Position numbers and translations under genes: made by a program
The notes under the pieces: generated by a model
What the model was told of the DNA's origin: nothing
The model's database searches: none
Seen by the model: only the letters and a program-made list of their open reading frames with translations
Part shown: one piece after another, positions 11,792 through 25,478 of the stretch
Position numbering within the stretch: the first letter of the stretch is position 1
Layout: every line of letters begins with the position of its first letter
Source: Tamarix chinensis
Taxonomy: Eukaryota > Streptophyta > Magnoliopsida > Caryophyllales > Tamaricaceae
Direction of reading: 5' to 3'
Assembly (NCBI GenBank): GCA_030549775.1
Contig: CM060177.1
Span: 53,384,638-53,448,637 of the forward strand
DNA length: 64,000 nt

Positions 11792-14700
11792 TGGTTTAAT
11801 ACCCCACACTTTTGTATAATGGGTGAATGAAAATTTTTGACAAATTTTGGGCCTTTGATTTTGATGTAATGTTATGACTTAATTTAGAAAAAAAAATTGA
11901 TTTGAAATCATATTGGAAAATGAAGTTTATTGAGTTGTACAGGCAAACCCATCGATTGGTTCCATGAAATAATCGAATAGTTTGTCTATTTAGCTAAATT
12001 AAGTTCCTCAACTAAACTGATAGACTAGTTGGGAAAAACCGATTGACTGGTGAATGAACAGTATATTGGTAGACCCAAATCAATCAATTGGTGTGTTGAG
12101 CTAGACATGTTTTCAAATTTGATTTTCCTGGAAAATTCCCTTACACTAAAATGGAACCTTACCAACTCATACTGATTGACTCTAAAAGATTCCTAATCAT
12201 TTTCATGATGCATTTAACCTAAAATATTACCTTCATTTGTTCTAGATGTTGATTGAGACAAACGAGAGAGAGATAACCTCAACCATTATTTTCTTCCTCC
12301 TCTCTCCTCTGCCCAATTTTGAGATCAATTGCTTAGGGTCACCAATTGAGCTTGGGAGACTAGATCAACAAATCCTAGACAAATCCATATATTCTAATAA
12401 ACTTCAAATGGTCAATAGTAGGATTTTGAGCTACCTTACAAACCCTGTATGTTCCACTTTGATTGGATGGCTATAAACAACCCCAATCATCTCTGCATTC
12501 ACTTTATTTTAGCCACCAAACTTTCCTAGGTTTCGTATTCTCCTCTCTTCTTTCCACACTTCAAGCACTTGCCAATTTGTTTTACACTCTCCTACTCCTC
12601 CCTCTAGCTCTTTCTTGTCTCAATTATTAAGCTAGGGAGAGCTAGATTTTGGGAAAAAGGTTGAGTAGTTCAGTTAACCATTTTCTCTGTTTTGGCCTCT
12701 AGTTGGTAAGTTTTGCTCTCTTCTATTTTAAGATCAAAATTTGATAAGACTTTGGCATAAGATATGAGTTTGAGATTTTTTGTTTTTAAGGTTTTAAGAG
12801 TAAGTTTTCAAAGATTTTAAATTCTACCTAAAGGGGATTTACCTGCATCAATTAAGTGATTATTGCTACTAAAATATTTAGTAAGTGTCCCTACATGTTA
12901 GTGATTCTCTTTAGTTTATTTCTACATGATGACATGAAGAGGTTTTGTTATATGTATGATTTGGATGCTTAAATGACATAAATCGAGTAAAAAGCATGAA
13001 AATGGACAAAATAGGCTATGTTGATGTTATGGTAATAAATTTATTATAATTTAATTAGAAATATGTTATTTAATGTTGATACATGTCCTAGTATGACTAA
13101 AAATGATTTATATGAAAGAATCTACAAGAAATTTGTGGTTTGATGTTATGTTAGGGCAAATTAATCAACTACTTTAGTCAAATTGATTAACTAGATTCTA
13201 GAACAGTCGACTAGTTGATCCAACACATTGATTGGTACGCCTATAGAGACCTTAGTCTTGCTCTCTATTTGAACCCATCAACTAGTTTGGGAAAACCAAT
13301 CAACTGTTCTTTAAATAGTCGACTTGCTTACCCAAACTGATTGAGTGCTTTGAGAAAGCATGGTCTGGTTGAGTCAAACAGATCTATTAGTTGACCTAAA
13401 CTAATTGGCTAGTTGGTGCAACCAATCAACTAGTTAGGTCAGACTGATCGATTGGTTTGACTGAGTTGCTTTATTTATTTCTTTTAAGTTCGGTTATGCT
13501 TTGTAATTATGATGGGTATTATATCATAGATATTAATGGGATAAAATATAGATTTTAGCATGGACTATTGGCTTAATTAAGGGATGAAAATGGACCATAT
13601 CTTATGGCATACATGAGGATTAATGTAAATGCCTAAAGGTGTACTTCACTTATTATAAGAGATAATATGGAAATATAAGTAATGGGAATCAGTAAGGGTA
13701 TAAATTAAACCATATGTTAAACATAAATAAATTTGGCCAAGGGTAATTGGATAACCCACATAGTTGGAAAAATAGAAATAAAAGGATTAATACAGTTTAA
13801 TATGAGGATTTACCTTGGTTGCTTGTATGTGCCTTGTATGATCACCCATCCTTATGAATAAAATATTAATCACTTAAAGAGAAATAAAGTCAAGTTGAGT
13901 ATGGGTCTCGGTTACCCGATCCTCAATTAACTACTGGGGGTTAGTCTATCTTCGGGTGTTTTGGTGCCTTGGGCTTTGCCTTTGGGCGAGATCCTAAGAT
14001 ATTCTGATGCCTTACGTACTCTAAACACTAATAATGTAATAGAGGTTATTGATACTAAAGGGTCTTATACCTAGGTGGTTGGCTTCAGTCTGGACATATG
14101 TCTATATTAGTTGGCTTTGGCCTGGACTTATGTCCATTATGGTGATTGGATTTGACGTGGATTTATGTCTATTTGGTGATTGGCTTTAGCCTGGACTTTA
14201 TGTCCCTTTTTCGATAGGCTTCCATGGTATGTAAGACCATGGGGTGGTCCACAGTCCACCGCTCAATGATAATAAAATATAAACTATATAGTTGGTAAAT
14301 ACTAGTTAATAATTACAAATGATAATCATATGAAAATTTGACAATTGGCTATATAACGAAAGTAATGATATGGCTAAAAAACTAGTTAAAGTTGATTTAT
14401 ACACTTTGTTAACTAGTTATGGAATGGAATATTAATTGAGGTTATTGGCCTATATGTTACATGGATAAATGGATGTCATATCTTGATAGAATTGGATAAA
14501 TGGAAATAACCCTTAGAGTTTTTGCATTATTCTATGCTATCGCTCATGCAAGTGGTTATGTGAAAGTATTATGATTTCTTAAGCATGATGTTTTTACTAT
14601 AATGATGTTGTACTTAATAGCATGTGTTATACACTCTCAATTGCATGCATAAAGTCCTACCATGATGCATGTCGTACATTATGTTCATATATGAAAAATT

Positions 14701-15230
14701 AGCATGCTTATGTACATTGATGGAGCAACTTAGTTTACATAGTATGTAGCATACTAATTTACCTATTTGCTTAGTCACCTTCTCATTCTCATGAGTAAAG
14801 GACTATGTGTAGGTTTATAGGGATGACCAGTAAAGGGCCTACCTCAGTTGGGTCGAGGCTAATGAGCGAAGACATACAAAAGGTTATAGTGGGGTCTGTG
14901 GAGAATCATGGCCGCTATTTTGGGCATCATTCCTCATCTTATATTTTGTAATCTTGTACTTTTTGTATGTACTCTATAATGATTTGAATGAAACCTATTA
15001 GGGTCATTTGATGTAAAAAATTTTAGAATCATTTCAATTAAATTATTATTTTTGCACTCTGTTATTTTGTTGTTTTGTTGGTTTAGCCTTGTATATAATA
15101 TATTGTAGGCAGCGGACGCCTAACCTATGTCAGGTATGGCAATAACACCCTATTTTTCTAAGTTTTTTTTTTTTACTTTCGCAACATATTTTAAGGAAAT
15201 TTTTTAGTAGAGAAAAATAGGGGTATTGCA
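11792..15230 (+). mobile_element. Gypsy element G1, 5' LTR (3.44 kb)
   Basis: It starts TGGTTTAATACCCC and ends GGGGTATTGCA. Block after block matches the downstream LTR at 25479-28915 (first 100 bases, palindromic-motif clusters, TTGGCTTCGGCCTGGACTT repeats, end). The two have diverged by many substitutions and some indels, so the insertion is old. A Met-tRNA-type primer site follows directly. No clear target duplication was found: CAATA lies upstream of this LTR and TATAG downstream of the other. Palindromic motifs lie at 11940-12100 and 13150-13470. Confidence 0.9.
14060..14220. repeat. TTGGCTT(C/T)GGCCTGGACTTATGTC tandem repeat
   Basis: Four units of 40-45 bases lie near the end of the 5' LTR. 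Only two or three are kept in the 3' LTR (27846-27905), a copy-number difference between the LTRs. Confidence 0.8.
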
Positions 15231-15246
15231 GGTTAGTATCAGATAT
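15231..15246 (+). other. Primer-binding site of G1
   Basis: GGTTAGTATCAGATAT follows the LTR end directly. It resembles the plant Met-tRNA primer site TGGTATCAGAGC with a few substitutions. Confidence 0.65.
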
Positions 15247-16089
15247 TTTTCTTAAAAACTTGTCACCTCCAATAACAAATGGGTTAATACCACAGGTTAG
15301 TATTAGAATGGTTTCCTAAAGATTTTCCACATTTAAAAATTTTTAAGCTGGTACCATAAGATTCTACCAAAGCATTATACCCCACAGAAAATTTTGAATT
15401 GATACCATAGGAAGCTATCTGTAACACCCCCAAAATTCACTACTGAAAAATTTTGTTAATTAAAAGGAAATTAGCGGAAGCAAATAAATAAAGCGTGAAA
15501 TTTGGGAGTATTACCGCCATACTTAGTACCAGACCAGTTCACTCATACTGTTCCAGTACCAAGTGCTAAGGATAAGAAAAGTAAAATACATTATGAAAGA
15601 AATTCAACACACATAAATCAGAGTAGCGCATCAAATCATTTACAGGAATAAAATCTACCAATGGTGGTTACTTTAACAACGTTAACATTTAAAACCAAGA
15701 ATTTAAATGAGAAAGAGAAAAAGCCTAACGGTACCGGATAATTCCTTACTCTCTTTCCCGTAGCCCACTTGAGTAGCACTTGGATAGACCTGCAAGAGCA
15801 CTGCCCATTGAATAGGCAGGGGCCCCACAAAGGGAATCCCTTCAGTACTACGGTACTGAGTAACCCTTTAATACCACACTTAAAAACAGGCCCGCATACG
15901 GCACATAATGCAAGCTACATACATAAATAATGAGAGGTGCATACATAACAATAACATACATAATAATTTATAAGTCACGATCGATACTTTTGGGCCTTAA
16001 GCCATGTCATAGTGTAAAATCGATATATTCGGGCCTTAAGCCATTATTCCGTCATCATTCAATCAGTCTCATATTTTATATCCATGTGA

Positions 16090-16380
16090 GTGCGAGAACC
16101 CCACTATTATAGCCGATGGACCAGAAAGTATACACTCAGGGCAGAACGCCTTTAACCACTATTATTGCCGGCGGACCGGCCTGGCCCCGACTCACATGGT
16201 GTTCCACTATAAGTGATTAGTATTTTTCCATAACTTTATTTACATACAATACTGGTTTTATTGAGCTCGGGACCCCCACTATTATTGCCGGTGGACCAAA
16301 ATATATAAAGAATCATCATTCAGGGCACAACGCTCCTGGCCACTATTATAACCGGTGGACCGGTACTCAATATCATAATC
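16090..16380. repeat. CCACTATTATTGCCGGTGGACC repeats in copy B
   Basis: Four units have a CCACTATTAT..GCCGG(T/C)GGACC core. This block corresponds to 6440-6790 in copy A. Confidence 0.7.
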
Positions 16381-17039
16381 ATCTGGGCCCGGCTCATTAA
16401 TATTCCACTTTCAATAATAGTATCTTTCCTTTCTTTAATTAGCACATCAATCATATCTATTTGCCTCGAACGGGAGATCATTAACCCGGGACACAAAGGT
16501 ACACCAGTTGTACCGGTGCATATCAGCTACTCAGTACCCTTCAACCACGAACCCAAGGACGCAAAGGTACCCTGGTCGTACTGGTGCATAAAGCTAACTC
16601 AGTACCCTACCGACAAGGACACCTAATCCATAAGTATGCATACCCCCTAACTAGGTCCGTAGAGGTAGAAAGAGTAAGATATAGGGCTTGGCTGGGGCAC
16701 AAAGGCACACCAGCAAATACCAGAATAATCGTGGACTAAACCACGTCCTTAGGGTAGCGACCTTTAAGGAGTCACCATTCCCGATCTCGAGGTCTTTCAC
16801 TTTAAGTAATAGTGTCTTAATTTAAAGTGATCATGAAAAGCACGATAATCAAATACTTGTTTACTTTCAATCGTTCCGATATCATTAGTCATTCCTTATT
16901 TAGATGATTATCCAGGATATCACAGGGAAATCATTAAGGCCATACTAATTATCAAATACTCTTACTTGGCTAATCAGCATTATTGAATCATAGTATAATG
17001 TTCCACAATCTCAAAGACATGTTAGGTACAACTTACTCA

Positions 17040-18560
17040 TTTACTCCTTTCTTATATAATTGCTAAGTCATCCCTTTCTTACTTGATAGATTACCATATT
17101 ACCCTTTAGGTTGCATAATTACCAAATTACCCCTTATCCAATTTAGGTTATCAAGTTGTCTCCTACACTTTTTAGATCACCATTCACCCATCATAATTGC
17201 TACACTTAACATATCTCCCCTTTGGTTGGTTAGATTACCGAGTTGCTCTTCTCCTTTGTTATAATTACTAAATTGCCCTTGTGATGCATAAACTACCAAA
17301 TCACCCTCCTTCATTATCATGATTACTATTTTGCCCCTTTAGTTGGTTAAATAATTATCACTTTACCCTTTAATCGGCTAAATTACCAAATTGCCCCTTT
17401 AGTTGGATAAATTACCAAATTGCCCTTCTCCTTTATCATAATTACCATTTTACCCCTCTCAATTATGTTAATTGCCATTTTACCCTTTTTAATTATTATA
17501 AATCCCAAATTACCCTTCTTCATAATTACAAATATTAATTTACCCTTCTTCATAATTATAATTACCAATTTTACCCTTTCTCCATATTTATAATTATTAA
17601 TCTACCCTTCTCCATCTTTATAATAACCATATTACCCTTCTCCATTATTAAAATTACCATAATGCCCTTTTATTTATTAATTTACCAAATTACCCTTCTC
17701 TATTATCATAATTGTCCAATTACCCCTTTTTAATCATACTTTAATTATTAATTTATCCTTTGTCGTTATCATTATTACCAAGTTACCCCTTACTATCGGG
17801 TTTACCATAATATCCTTTTATTTACAAAATTACTCTTCTACCCCTTACTTCCAAATTACCATAATATCCTTTTATTTACAAAATTACCACAATACCCTTT
17901 TTATTTATAAAATTACCATAACACTCCTTTTACTTTACAAATTACTATTTTACCCTTTCACATCCAAAATTACCATCTTTATCTTTCCTTACATAATTAC
18001 CATTTTGCCTTCTTTTCCAAAATTACCATATTACCCCTTTACTTATAAATTACCATTTCGCCATTCACTTATACAATTACCATATTACCACTTACTTATG
18101 AAATTACTATTTTGCCCCTCTACTTCCAACATTTTCCATAATGCCCATTTACTTGAAAAATTACCATAATGCCCTCCTTCATCCAAAATTACTATTTTAC
18201 CCCTACTTCCAAAATTATCATTCTTACCACTTACTTATAAAATTACTATATTGCCCCTTGACTCCAAAATTACCGATTTACCCTTTTCTCCAAAATTTAC
18301 TATAATACCCCTTTACTTATAAAATTATCATTTGGCCATTTAATCATAAAACTACCACATTATTCTTTTAACTCAAAAATTACCATCATACCCTTCTTTC
18401 TCACAACTTACAATTTTATCCTTTTTACTTATAAAATTATCATTTCACCCCTTCCCTTTGAAATTACCAAAATACCATTTTGTTTACAAAATTACCAAAA
18501 TACCCTTTTTACTTACAAAATTACCAAAATACCCTTTTTGCTTATAAAATTTCCACTCAA
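17040..18560. repeat. Minisatellite, AAATTACCATTTTACCCTTT type (copy B)
   Basis: About 1.5 kb of irregular 25-40 base units has the same cores as in copy A. The array is some 600 bases longer than in copy A, which accounts for most of the length difference between the two LTRs. Confidence 0.85.
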
Positions 18561-19189
18561 CCCCTTTATTCACCATTCTTATGAATTTACCATCACTACA
18601 TAAAATAATGATTTTAGTACTTCATTCTTATCATCTAAGTCCACCAACTTGTCATTATTCAACATAATACTCATTAGCAACTACATATATTAGACCACAT
18701 ACTTCACAAGCATATCATTAAAATACCCTTAGACAATAATATTATTCATGCATTAGCAACATAATACATCATAAACAAGCATTCAATATTTCCATCAATA
18801 ATCAAACTTCTTCCTTAATTATCATACCTACACATGGCACAAAGGTTATCATACTTTTCCTTTTTATCAAGCAATATAAGCAACCCTATATATATATCAT
18901 GCTAAGCACACAAACCATGCATAAAATCATACTAAATCCCTAATGTGCTAGCATACGTTTTTCCATGTATTTAAGGGAGGATTAACGGTTACCTTAATCC
19001 CGCAAAATATCAAATCTTACCGGTATCCCGGTTAAAGATTTAAGCTTTAATTAGCAACTCAACACCTAAAAATAATATCCACCATTATTATGTTAGAAAT
19101 AATAATCCAAGCATAAAACTTTATATAAAATACTATTATACCTTAAAAATTAGCCAAATAATTTCCAAAATAAAGGGGGAGCTCACGCT

Positions 19190-20410
19190 GCATGAACAGC
19201 GTGAGTCTCATGCAAAATGAGAGGAGAAGGGTTCGAAGGGGAGGGTGAAGGAAGCAAAAATTTTTATTTTTGGGTTAGGGTCTTTAGGCTAGAAAAGAAG
19301 GTGGATGGGGGAGGTTTCAAGACAAGGGAATGGTGCAGGAGTGAAGAGGGGGTGTAGGTGGAGGCTAAGGGTGGTTTCGCGGCGGCATAGGGCGATGGAG
19401 ACGGCGGCAGCAAGGCGGAGAAGTTGGCTGCCGAGATGGGTCGAGGTGGAGGGGCTGAGAAGGAAGGAAAATATGAGGGAAAAATGAAGAGGTTCAAGGG
19501 TTGTTTTCGGCCAACTGATGCATGGCGGTGGTAGAGGGGGTTGTAGGGTGTCGAACGGTGGGTTAGGTGGCTGCAGAGGTGGCCGGACGGCAGCGGAAGT
19601 GGCGGTTGCAGGTGGCTCGGCGGTAAGGAGAAAAAAAGGGGAGAAAGGGGAGAGGTGGAGAAGGGAGGAAGTGCAAGGCTCGAGGGGTGGCTTGGGGGGT
19701 CTCGTGGCAGCTCAGGGTGGTAGTAGGTGGTGGCAGAAGGCAGCGCAAGGGCTGGGCGCGGTGGTGCAAGCGGCGGTGGGCGGCGATGATCAAAAACAGG
19801 GGAAGAAATGGAGGGAGAAGGAGAAAAGAGAGAAGAGGCTCAGGGGAGGAGATGAGGGTTCGAATTTATGGGGAATGAAGGGCTGGTGAGGTTAAGAAAA
19901 AGAAGAGGGAGAGGCAGGGGGAGCAGCCGGCCAATCGATGCTGTAGTATGGTGGCAGGGCTGTCGGTTGGCAGGGGGAAGGGAGAGGAGAAGAAGGAAAG
20001 AATTCAAGCGGGAATGGAGCGTGCAGGGGTAGTTTGGCTCGAAATAGGAAAGAAAAGGACTGGGTATAGAGAGGGAGTAGCAGGTAGCAGGTACGGTGGC
20101 AGGCGGCAGTTGCAGGCGGTGTTTGGGCATGCATGGAGGATGGTAGCAGGTCGGGGCGTGGGAGAAGAAAATAGAAGAAGAAGGCTGGCTGGCGGCTAGA
20201 CCGGCGCAGGAAAGAAGGGAGCCGGTCGGTCCAGGGGAAAAAAGAAAGAAGGTTGCGTTTGGGCTGGGTGTGCCGCACGGGAGAAGCTAGGTGGGAAAAA
20301 AAATGGGCCTTTGGCCCAGCGCGCAAGGGGAAAAAAAAGAAGAAATAGGGAAAATGGGAAAAAGAAGAGAAGAAAAGGAAAAAGGGGGAAAAAAGGGTAA
20401 AAAGGGAAAT
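19190..20410. other. Purine/GC-rich block of copy B
   Basis: The plus strand is rich in G and A, with GGCGGC stretches and locally many CpG. Open frames on both strands (19264-20326) are low-complexity, overlap each other and have no domain, so they are not called as genes. Confidence 0.7.
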
Positions 20411-20928
20411 GGAAAAATAGGGAAAATAAGGTAAATTAATTTATAAAATCATAAAATGTAACATTCTTGATAAATTATTTAATTTAATAATTTAATTCAT
20501 TATAATCTAATATATTAGTTTAAAAAGGATAAAGTTGGTAAAATATTAGTTTGAAAAATTATTTAAATAATATAATATGATAATTAGAAAAATATTTATT
20601 TTTAATTTATTAAATTCTCTTATCCAAATTTACATACTCCAAAATCTATAAAATAATTAAAATAAATAATTTTAAAAGCTAATTTATCTCAAATAGGAGT
20701 TATTTATTAAAATATAGGTTTTTGAAATTTTTGGGGGGATTACACTATCAACCTTGAATTGAAATTCTTTTCTCGATCTTCCTAATAACTTCAATTATTT
20801 TAAACCAAATTTCCATGAGTGAGAGATGGGTTAGGAACGTGATGTAGTTAGCTTATGTTTTTTTTGTACGAGTCTTAATACTAAGTGAACTAAATTTTAC
20901 GCCTAATTTCTTTTAGTCTTAGAATGCG

Positions 20929-21850
20929 ATGGCTACTTACCCCCACTAAGAATGCATCAAAGCCTTCATGGATAATGTCAGAACATACATGGAGGGCTAG
21001 ATCCGAGCACCTCGAACTTCAACGGTGCTTATAACTGCACTAGATTTGAAGGATTGGATTAGGAGGGTTGGACATCATCACCCACCCATCTTCAATGTTA
21101 AGAGGACCCCAATATCATGGAATGATGGGTCTGAGACATGGAGAAGACCTTTACCACCTGCAATTGCCCAAGGGACAGGAGGTTAGACATAGTTGTCTAC
21201 TATCTAAGAGGAAGGGTAGACACATGGTGGCGGAGTATCCAGTGTATGGTGAAGAAACTATGAGTTGGGGGCATTCTTGGAAGCATTACGAGATATATTC
21301 TACCCAAATCATCTACACATGAAGATGTACGGTGAGTTTATGGCACTTTGACAAGGGGCATGTCCATAGAAGAATATTATACTCGCTTCATGGACTTGGT
21401 CTAGTTCACCTTAGAAGTAGAGGACAACAAGGTAATGCAAGCTCAGTGCTTCAAGATTGGATTAGGGATTTGATACCAGGAGTTGCCAGTGGGAGTCACT
21501 CCACTAAATATGGTCTGAATTTACAAGCAAGCTCTAGAGGCATCCTAAGTTATTTAGCCTCGGAGTGCTCAAGAAGGGAATAAAAGGAAGTTTGAGAGTC
21601 GCCAACATTATGGTGACCAGAAGAAGGCTTTCTCTGGGGGTAGTTTGCCACCAAAGTGTGGTCGGAGCATGTGGTCAGCACCCCAATCAAGAGGATTTTC
21701 TAGGGATCGTGCCAAGGAAAGGCACTACCACTGCAAGAGATGCTAGTCAGACCACCCAAGGGTCAACTGTAGAGGCAACAAGGTGATGTGCCATAGGTGT
21801 AGCATAGTGAGACACTGAGCATTTGAATGCCAGGTTAGTAGTGGCAACAT
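20929..21850 (+). pseudogene. G1 gypsy gag
   Basis: The ATG at 20929 opens a frame that needs at least one shift. The gag core (EKTFTTCNCPRDRRL, then a YYLRGRVDTWW motif near 21190-21230) is typical of Ty3/gypsy chromovirus gag. A degenerate zinc knuckle (C-x2-C-x4-H-x4-C with a stop inside) lies at about 21788-21832. Several stops and shifts make it non-functional. Confidence 0.8.
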
Positions 21851-22043
21851 TCAAAGGAGCTAGACTAGAGCTCAGAGCATAGGATCTATCCAATAGCCAT
21901 AGTTTCAGGTACCAAGATTTCCTCCATCACCAACCAGTGTCGCTAGCCAAACAAGTCAGTATAGAGGCCCGAGGCCTCACCCTTTTCTACAAGGGAAAGG
22001 AATAGCTAGCACCTCCTGAGTTCTGTCAGTAAAGTGCCTAAAC

Positions 22044-25000
22044 GTGATGAGTCAGACAAAGGCAGAATGCCAGGCCAGTGTGGTGACCGGTATGCTCACT
22101 ATCTCTACTTATTCCGCCTACATACTGTTCAATTCTAGTGCTTTACATTCCTTTGTAGTATCTTCTTTTGTAATTAGAGCTACTTTATCTCCTTCTAGTA
22201 GCATCTCTACTTATGTTATTTTGCCTTTAAAGGATAAAATTGCATATTCTAGGTTATACCAAGGGTTTGTGATGGTAGTAAAAGGAATAGAGTTTCCATT
22301 GGATCTCATAGAACTAGAGTTGAGGGATTTTGACATAATTTTCGTAATGGATATATTGGAAAGATATCGAGAACTAATAAAATGTGTGCGATAATGTGTG
22401 GTTCTGTAAGGACCAAAGGATATTAGGGTTTCATACCGAAATATAAATATCTTATCAGCGATTGCATTGAGTAACCTCATACACAAGGGGTGTCTGCTCT
22501 GCCTATGTAGTGTTAGAGACAGTGAATCAACTAAGACCTCGTTGGAGCATATAATGGTAGTCCATGAGTTTCCTGACATTTTCCCTAAGGAGATCCTAAG
22601 AATGCCACCAGTTTGAGAGTTGAGCTCACCATGGACATGTTGCTAGGAGCAAAGCCTATGTCTAGGGCTCCATACCGAATGGCTCCTACAAAGATGAAAG
22701 AGCTTAAAGCTTAGCTGGAAGAGATTTTAGAGAATGGATATATCCGTCCAAGCATATCACCATGGTAAGCGCAAGTGTTGTTCGTGAAGAAGAAGAAGGA
22801 TGGCAACCTAAGATTGTGTATTAACTACCATAGATTGAACCAAGTGATCGTGAAGAACTATTATCCTCTGCCAAGGATCGATAATATGTTCAATCAACTC
22901 ATAGGAGCCAAGGTGTTCTCCAAGATTGATCTTCGATTAGGCTATCATTAGTTGAGGATCATAGAGTAGGAACTTCCTAAGACTACCATTTAGACAAAGT
23001 ATGGCCATTGTGAGTTTAGTGTAATGTCCTTCGAACTCACTAATGCGTCTGCAGCTTTCATGTCCCTAATGAACTAGATGTTTTATCCATTTTTGGACCA
23101 ATTCATCATGGTGTTCATCGACGATATTCTCATCTACTCCAACGATCAAGGGATGCATAAACAACATCTAAGGAAGACTTTAGCGTTGCTCAGATCACTC
23201 CAACTATAGGCCAAGCTCTTGAAGTGTGAGTTTTGGTTAGATCAAGTGACCTTCCTTGGTCATATAATCTCTAAGGATGGTGTGGTAGTGGATCCTGCTA
23301 AGATTGAAGTTGTTTCTGAATGGCCATCGCTCACTTATATGAAGGAGGTGTGCCGTTTTCTATGGTTAGCTAGTTACTACCATTGGTTCATGGCATATTT
23401 TTCTAAGATTCCTTACCTATTGACCCAAATTTTGAAGAAGGCTACACAATTTCAATAGGATGAGAAGTGTGGTGAAGCTTTTAAGCAATTTAAGAGGCAT
23501 TTGACTTCAGTCCTAGTGCTCATATTGCTAAGTGGGACTGATAGATTTGAAGTGTACAGTGATGCTTCAAAACATGGGTTATGTTGTGTATTAATGCACC
23601 ATGGAAAAGTGGTGGCTTATGCCTCATGAAAACTAAAAACGCATGAATAAAACTACCTAAGGCATGACCTGGAACTTGTTGCGGTAGTGTTCTCTCTCAA
23701 GATTTGGAGGTACTATCTTTAAGGAGTTCGGTGCAAGTTCTACACTAACCATAAGAGCCTCAAGTACATTTTCACTCAGCAAGAGTTGAACCTGAGATAA
23801 CATCGATGGTTATAATTGTTCAAGGACTATGACATAGATTTGATTTATTATGAGGGTAAAGCCAATGTGGAGGCAGATGCACTTAGCCGAAAGATATTGA
23901 ATTCTTTAGGCATGATTGTGTTATCAGATCATCTATGCCAAGAAATTGGGAAGATGGAGATCGAATTGATCATAATTAGAAGTTTGGAGGCAAGAATGAG
24001 CACACTCACCATTACACCTTCAATCTTCGAGGAGATCCGAGCTAACCATGTAAGTGATGTCAAGTTTGAGAGGATCCGGACTAGTATTATAGAAGCCAAA
24101 GCTAAACAATTTTAGATCCATGAGGATGGCAGTATCAGATATTGCGGCGGATGGTGTGTGCCACAAGGGTGTGTAGAGCTCAAAAAGAAGATCCTTGAGG
24201 AAGGACATTGCACTCCTTACTCTATTCACCTAGGAAGGGAAAAGTTGTACAAGGATCTAAAGAGAGTATATTGGTGGCCTCGTATGAAGTAGGAGGTGGC
24301 AAAGTTTATTACCTGATGTCTAGCGTGTTAGAAGATTAATATTGAACACAAGAGACTGATAGGGTTAGTACAACCATTGGAAGTTCTTCATTAGAAGTGG
24401 GATAGTATATCAATGGACTTCATGGTTGGTCTTCCGAATACTCGTAGTGGTTTTGATTCCATTTAGGTTATTGTGGACTATTTGACTAAGTTAGTCATGT
24501 TCATACTTTTGGCAAAAGTTGTAAGTTGCATTTGGTACTCAATTGAAGATGAGTATATCTTTTCACACAGCTATGGATGGTCAGACTGAGAGGACCATTC
24601 AAACTCTGAAAGATATGCTATGAGTGTGTGTGCTATATTTTGGGGGAAGTTGGGAATATCGTTTGGACTTGATAGAGTTCTCTTACAACAATAGTTATCA
24701 TGCTAGTATCAAGATATCACCTTTGGAAGCCTTGTATGGAAAGTAGTGTCATAGTCCCTCGTGTTGGAATGACATTGGTGAGACACTCGTTTTAGGACCT
24801 GAGATGATTGAGGAGATGATGAGGCACATTTGTTTGATTCAAGACTGGATAAGAGCCACCAAGGATTGGCAGAAGAGATATATAAACCTGAAGAGGCACA
24901 CTAATGGTTACAAGGTGGGTGACAGAGTTCTGTTGAGGGTCTCTCCCACTAAAGGAGTCATGAGATTCGGTAGGAAGGGTAAGCTTAGTCTGAGGTACAT

Positions 25001-25330
25001 TGAACCATATGATATTTTGGATTGTGTCAGTGAAGTCACTTATCCCTTAGCTTTACCAATGGAATTGTCATGTGTGCACAATGTGTTTCTTGTATCTTAG
25101 CTGTGGAAATATGTAGCAGATCCTTCTCACATTATCTGATCGAAGTTGCTAGGACTTGATGAGTCGTTGACTTATGAGGAGCGATCGGTGAGTATTCTAG
25201 ACATCAAGACGAGAGAGACACATACGAAGACCGTTACCTTGGTGAAGGTTCTTTGGTCATGGCATGATACATAGGATGATACTTGGGAGTCCAAGGATGA
25301 AATTTGAGCTAAGTATCTACATTTGTTTTC
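22044..25330 (+). pseudogene. G1 gypsy pol (PR-RT-RH-IN-C-terminal tail)
   Basis: Domains follow the Ty3/gypsy order. The protease is at 22060-22390, with the D(S/T)G active site altered (LFNSSALHSF, Asp to Asn). Reverse transcriptase is at about 22640-23110, with [12 protein letters not shown] motif and FIDDIL retained. RNase H follows at about 23540-23890, ending in EADALSRK. Integrase runs from about 24150 to 24750, with a zinc-binding-like start and SMDF motif. A Tekay/Del-type C-terminal region lies at 24880-25320 (KGKLSLRYIEPY, VLW..H). At least a dozen in-frame stops are present, many as TAG where family members have Gln or Trp. It is dead. Confidence 0.88.
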
Positions 25331-25465
25331 ATAGTTGTTATCATAAGTGTAAACCTTTTTCTTTAAGGGGGGAAGAATCGTTCTTTCTTAACTGTGAATA
25401 TGATGTGTGTATGACCTTATGTGTAATGTATGAATTGATTTTAATAGGCTTTAGGAACGCAACCT

Positions 25466-25478
25466 CTTTAAGGGGTAG
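25466..25478 (+). other. Polypurine tract of G1
   Basis: TTTAAGGGGTAG lies immediately before the 3' LTR start TGTTATAATACCCC, the usual plus-strand priming position. Confidence 0.5.

Larger units (their letters stand above)
15420..20744 (-). mobile_element. Giant solo LTR, copy B (5.33 kb), TSD CTATC, nested in G1
   Basis: It starts TGTAACACCCCC and ends GGGGGGATTACA, flanked by a perfect 5-base duplication CTATC (15415-15419 and 20745-20749). It shares its whole layout with copy A: CCGGTGGA repeats, TTACC minisatellite, purine-rich block and AT-rich terminus. It lies in the untranslated leader of G1 between primer site and gag, so it arrived after G1. No coding region is credible. The better-preserved CA terminus and intact TSD suggest it is younger than copy A. 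Confidence 0.88.

Noticed and set aside
19264..20326. Open frames on both strands in copy B
   Set aside because: Compositional artefact of a GA/GC-rich LTR block: overlapping on both strands, with Gly/Arg or Ser/Pro bias and no motif.
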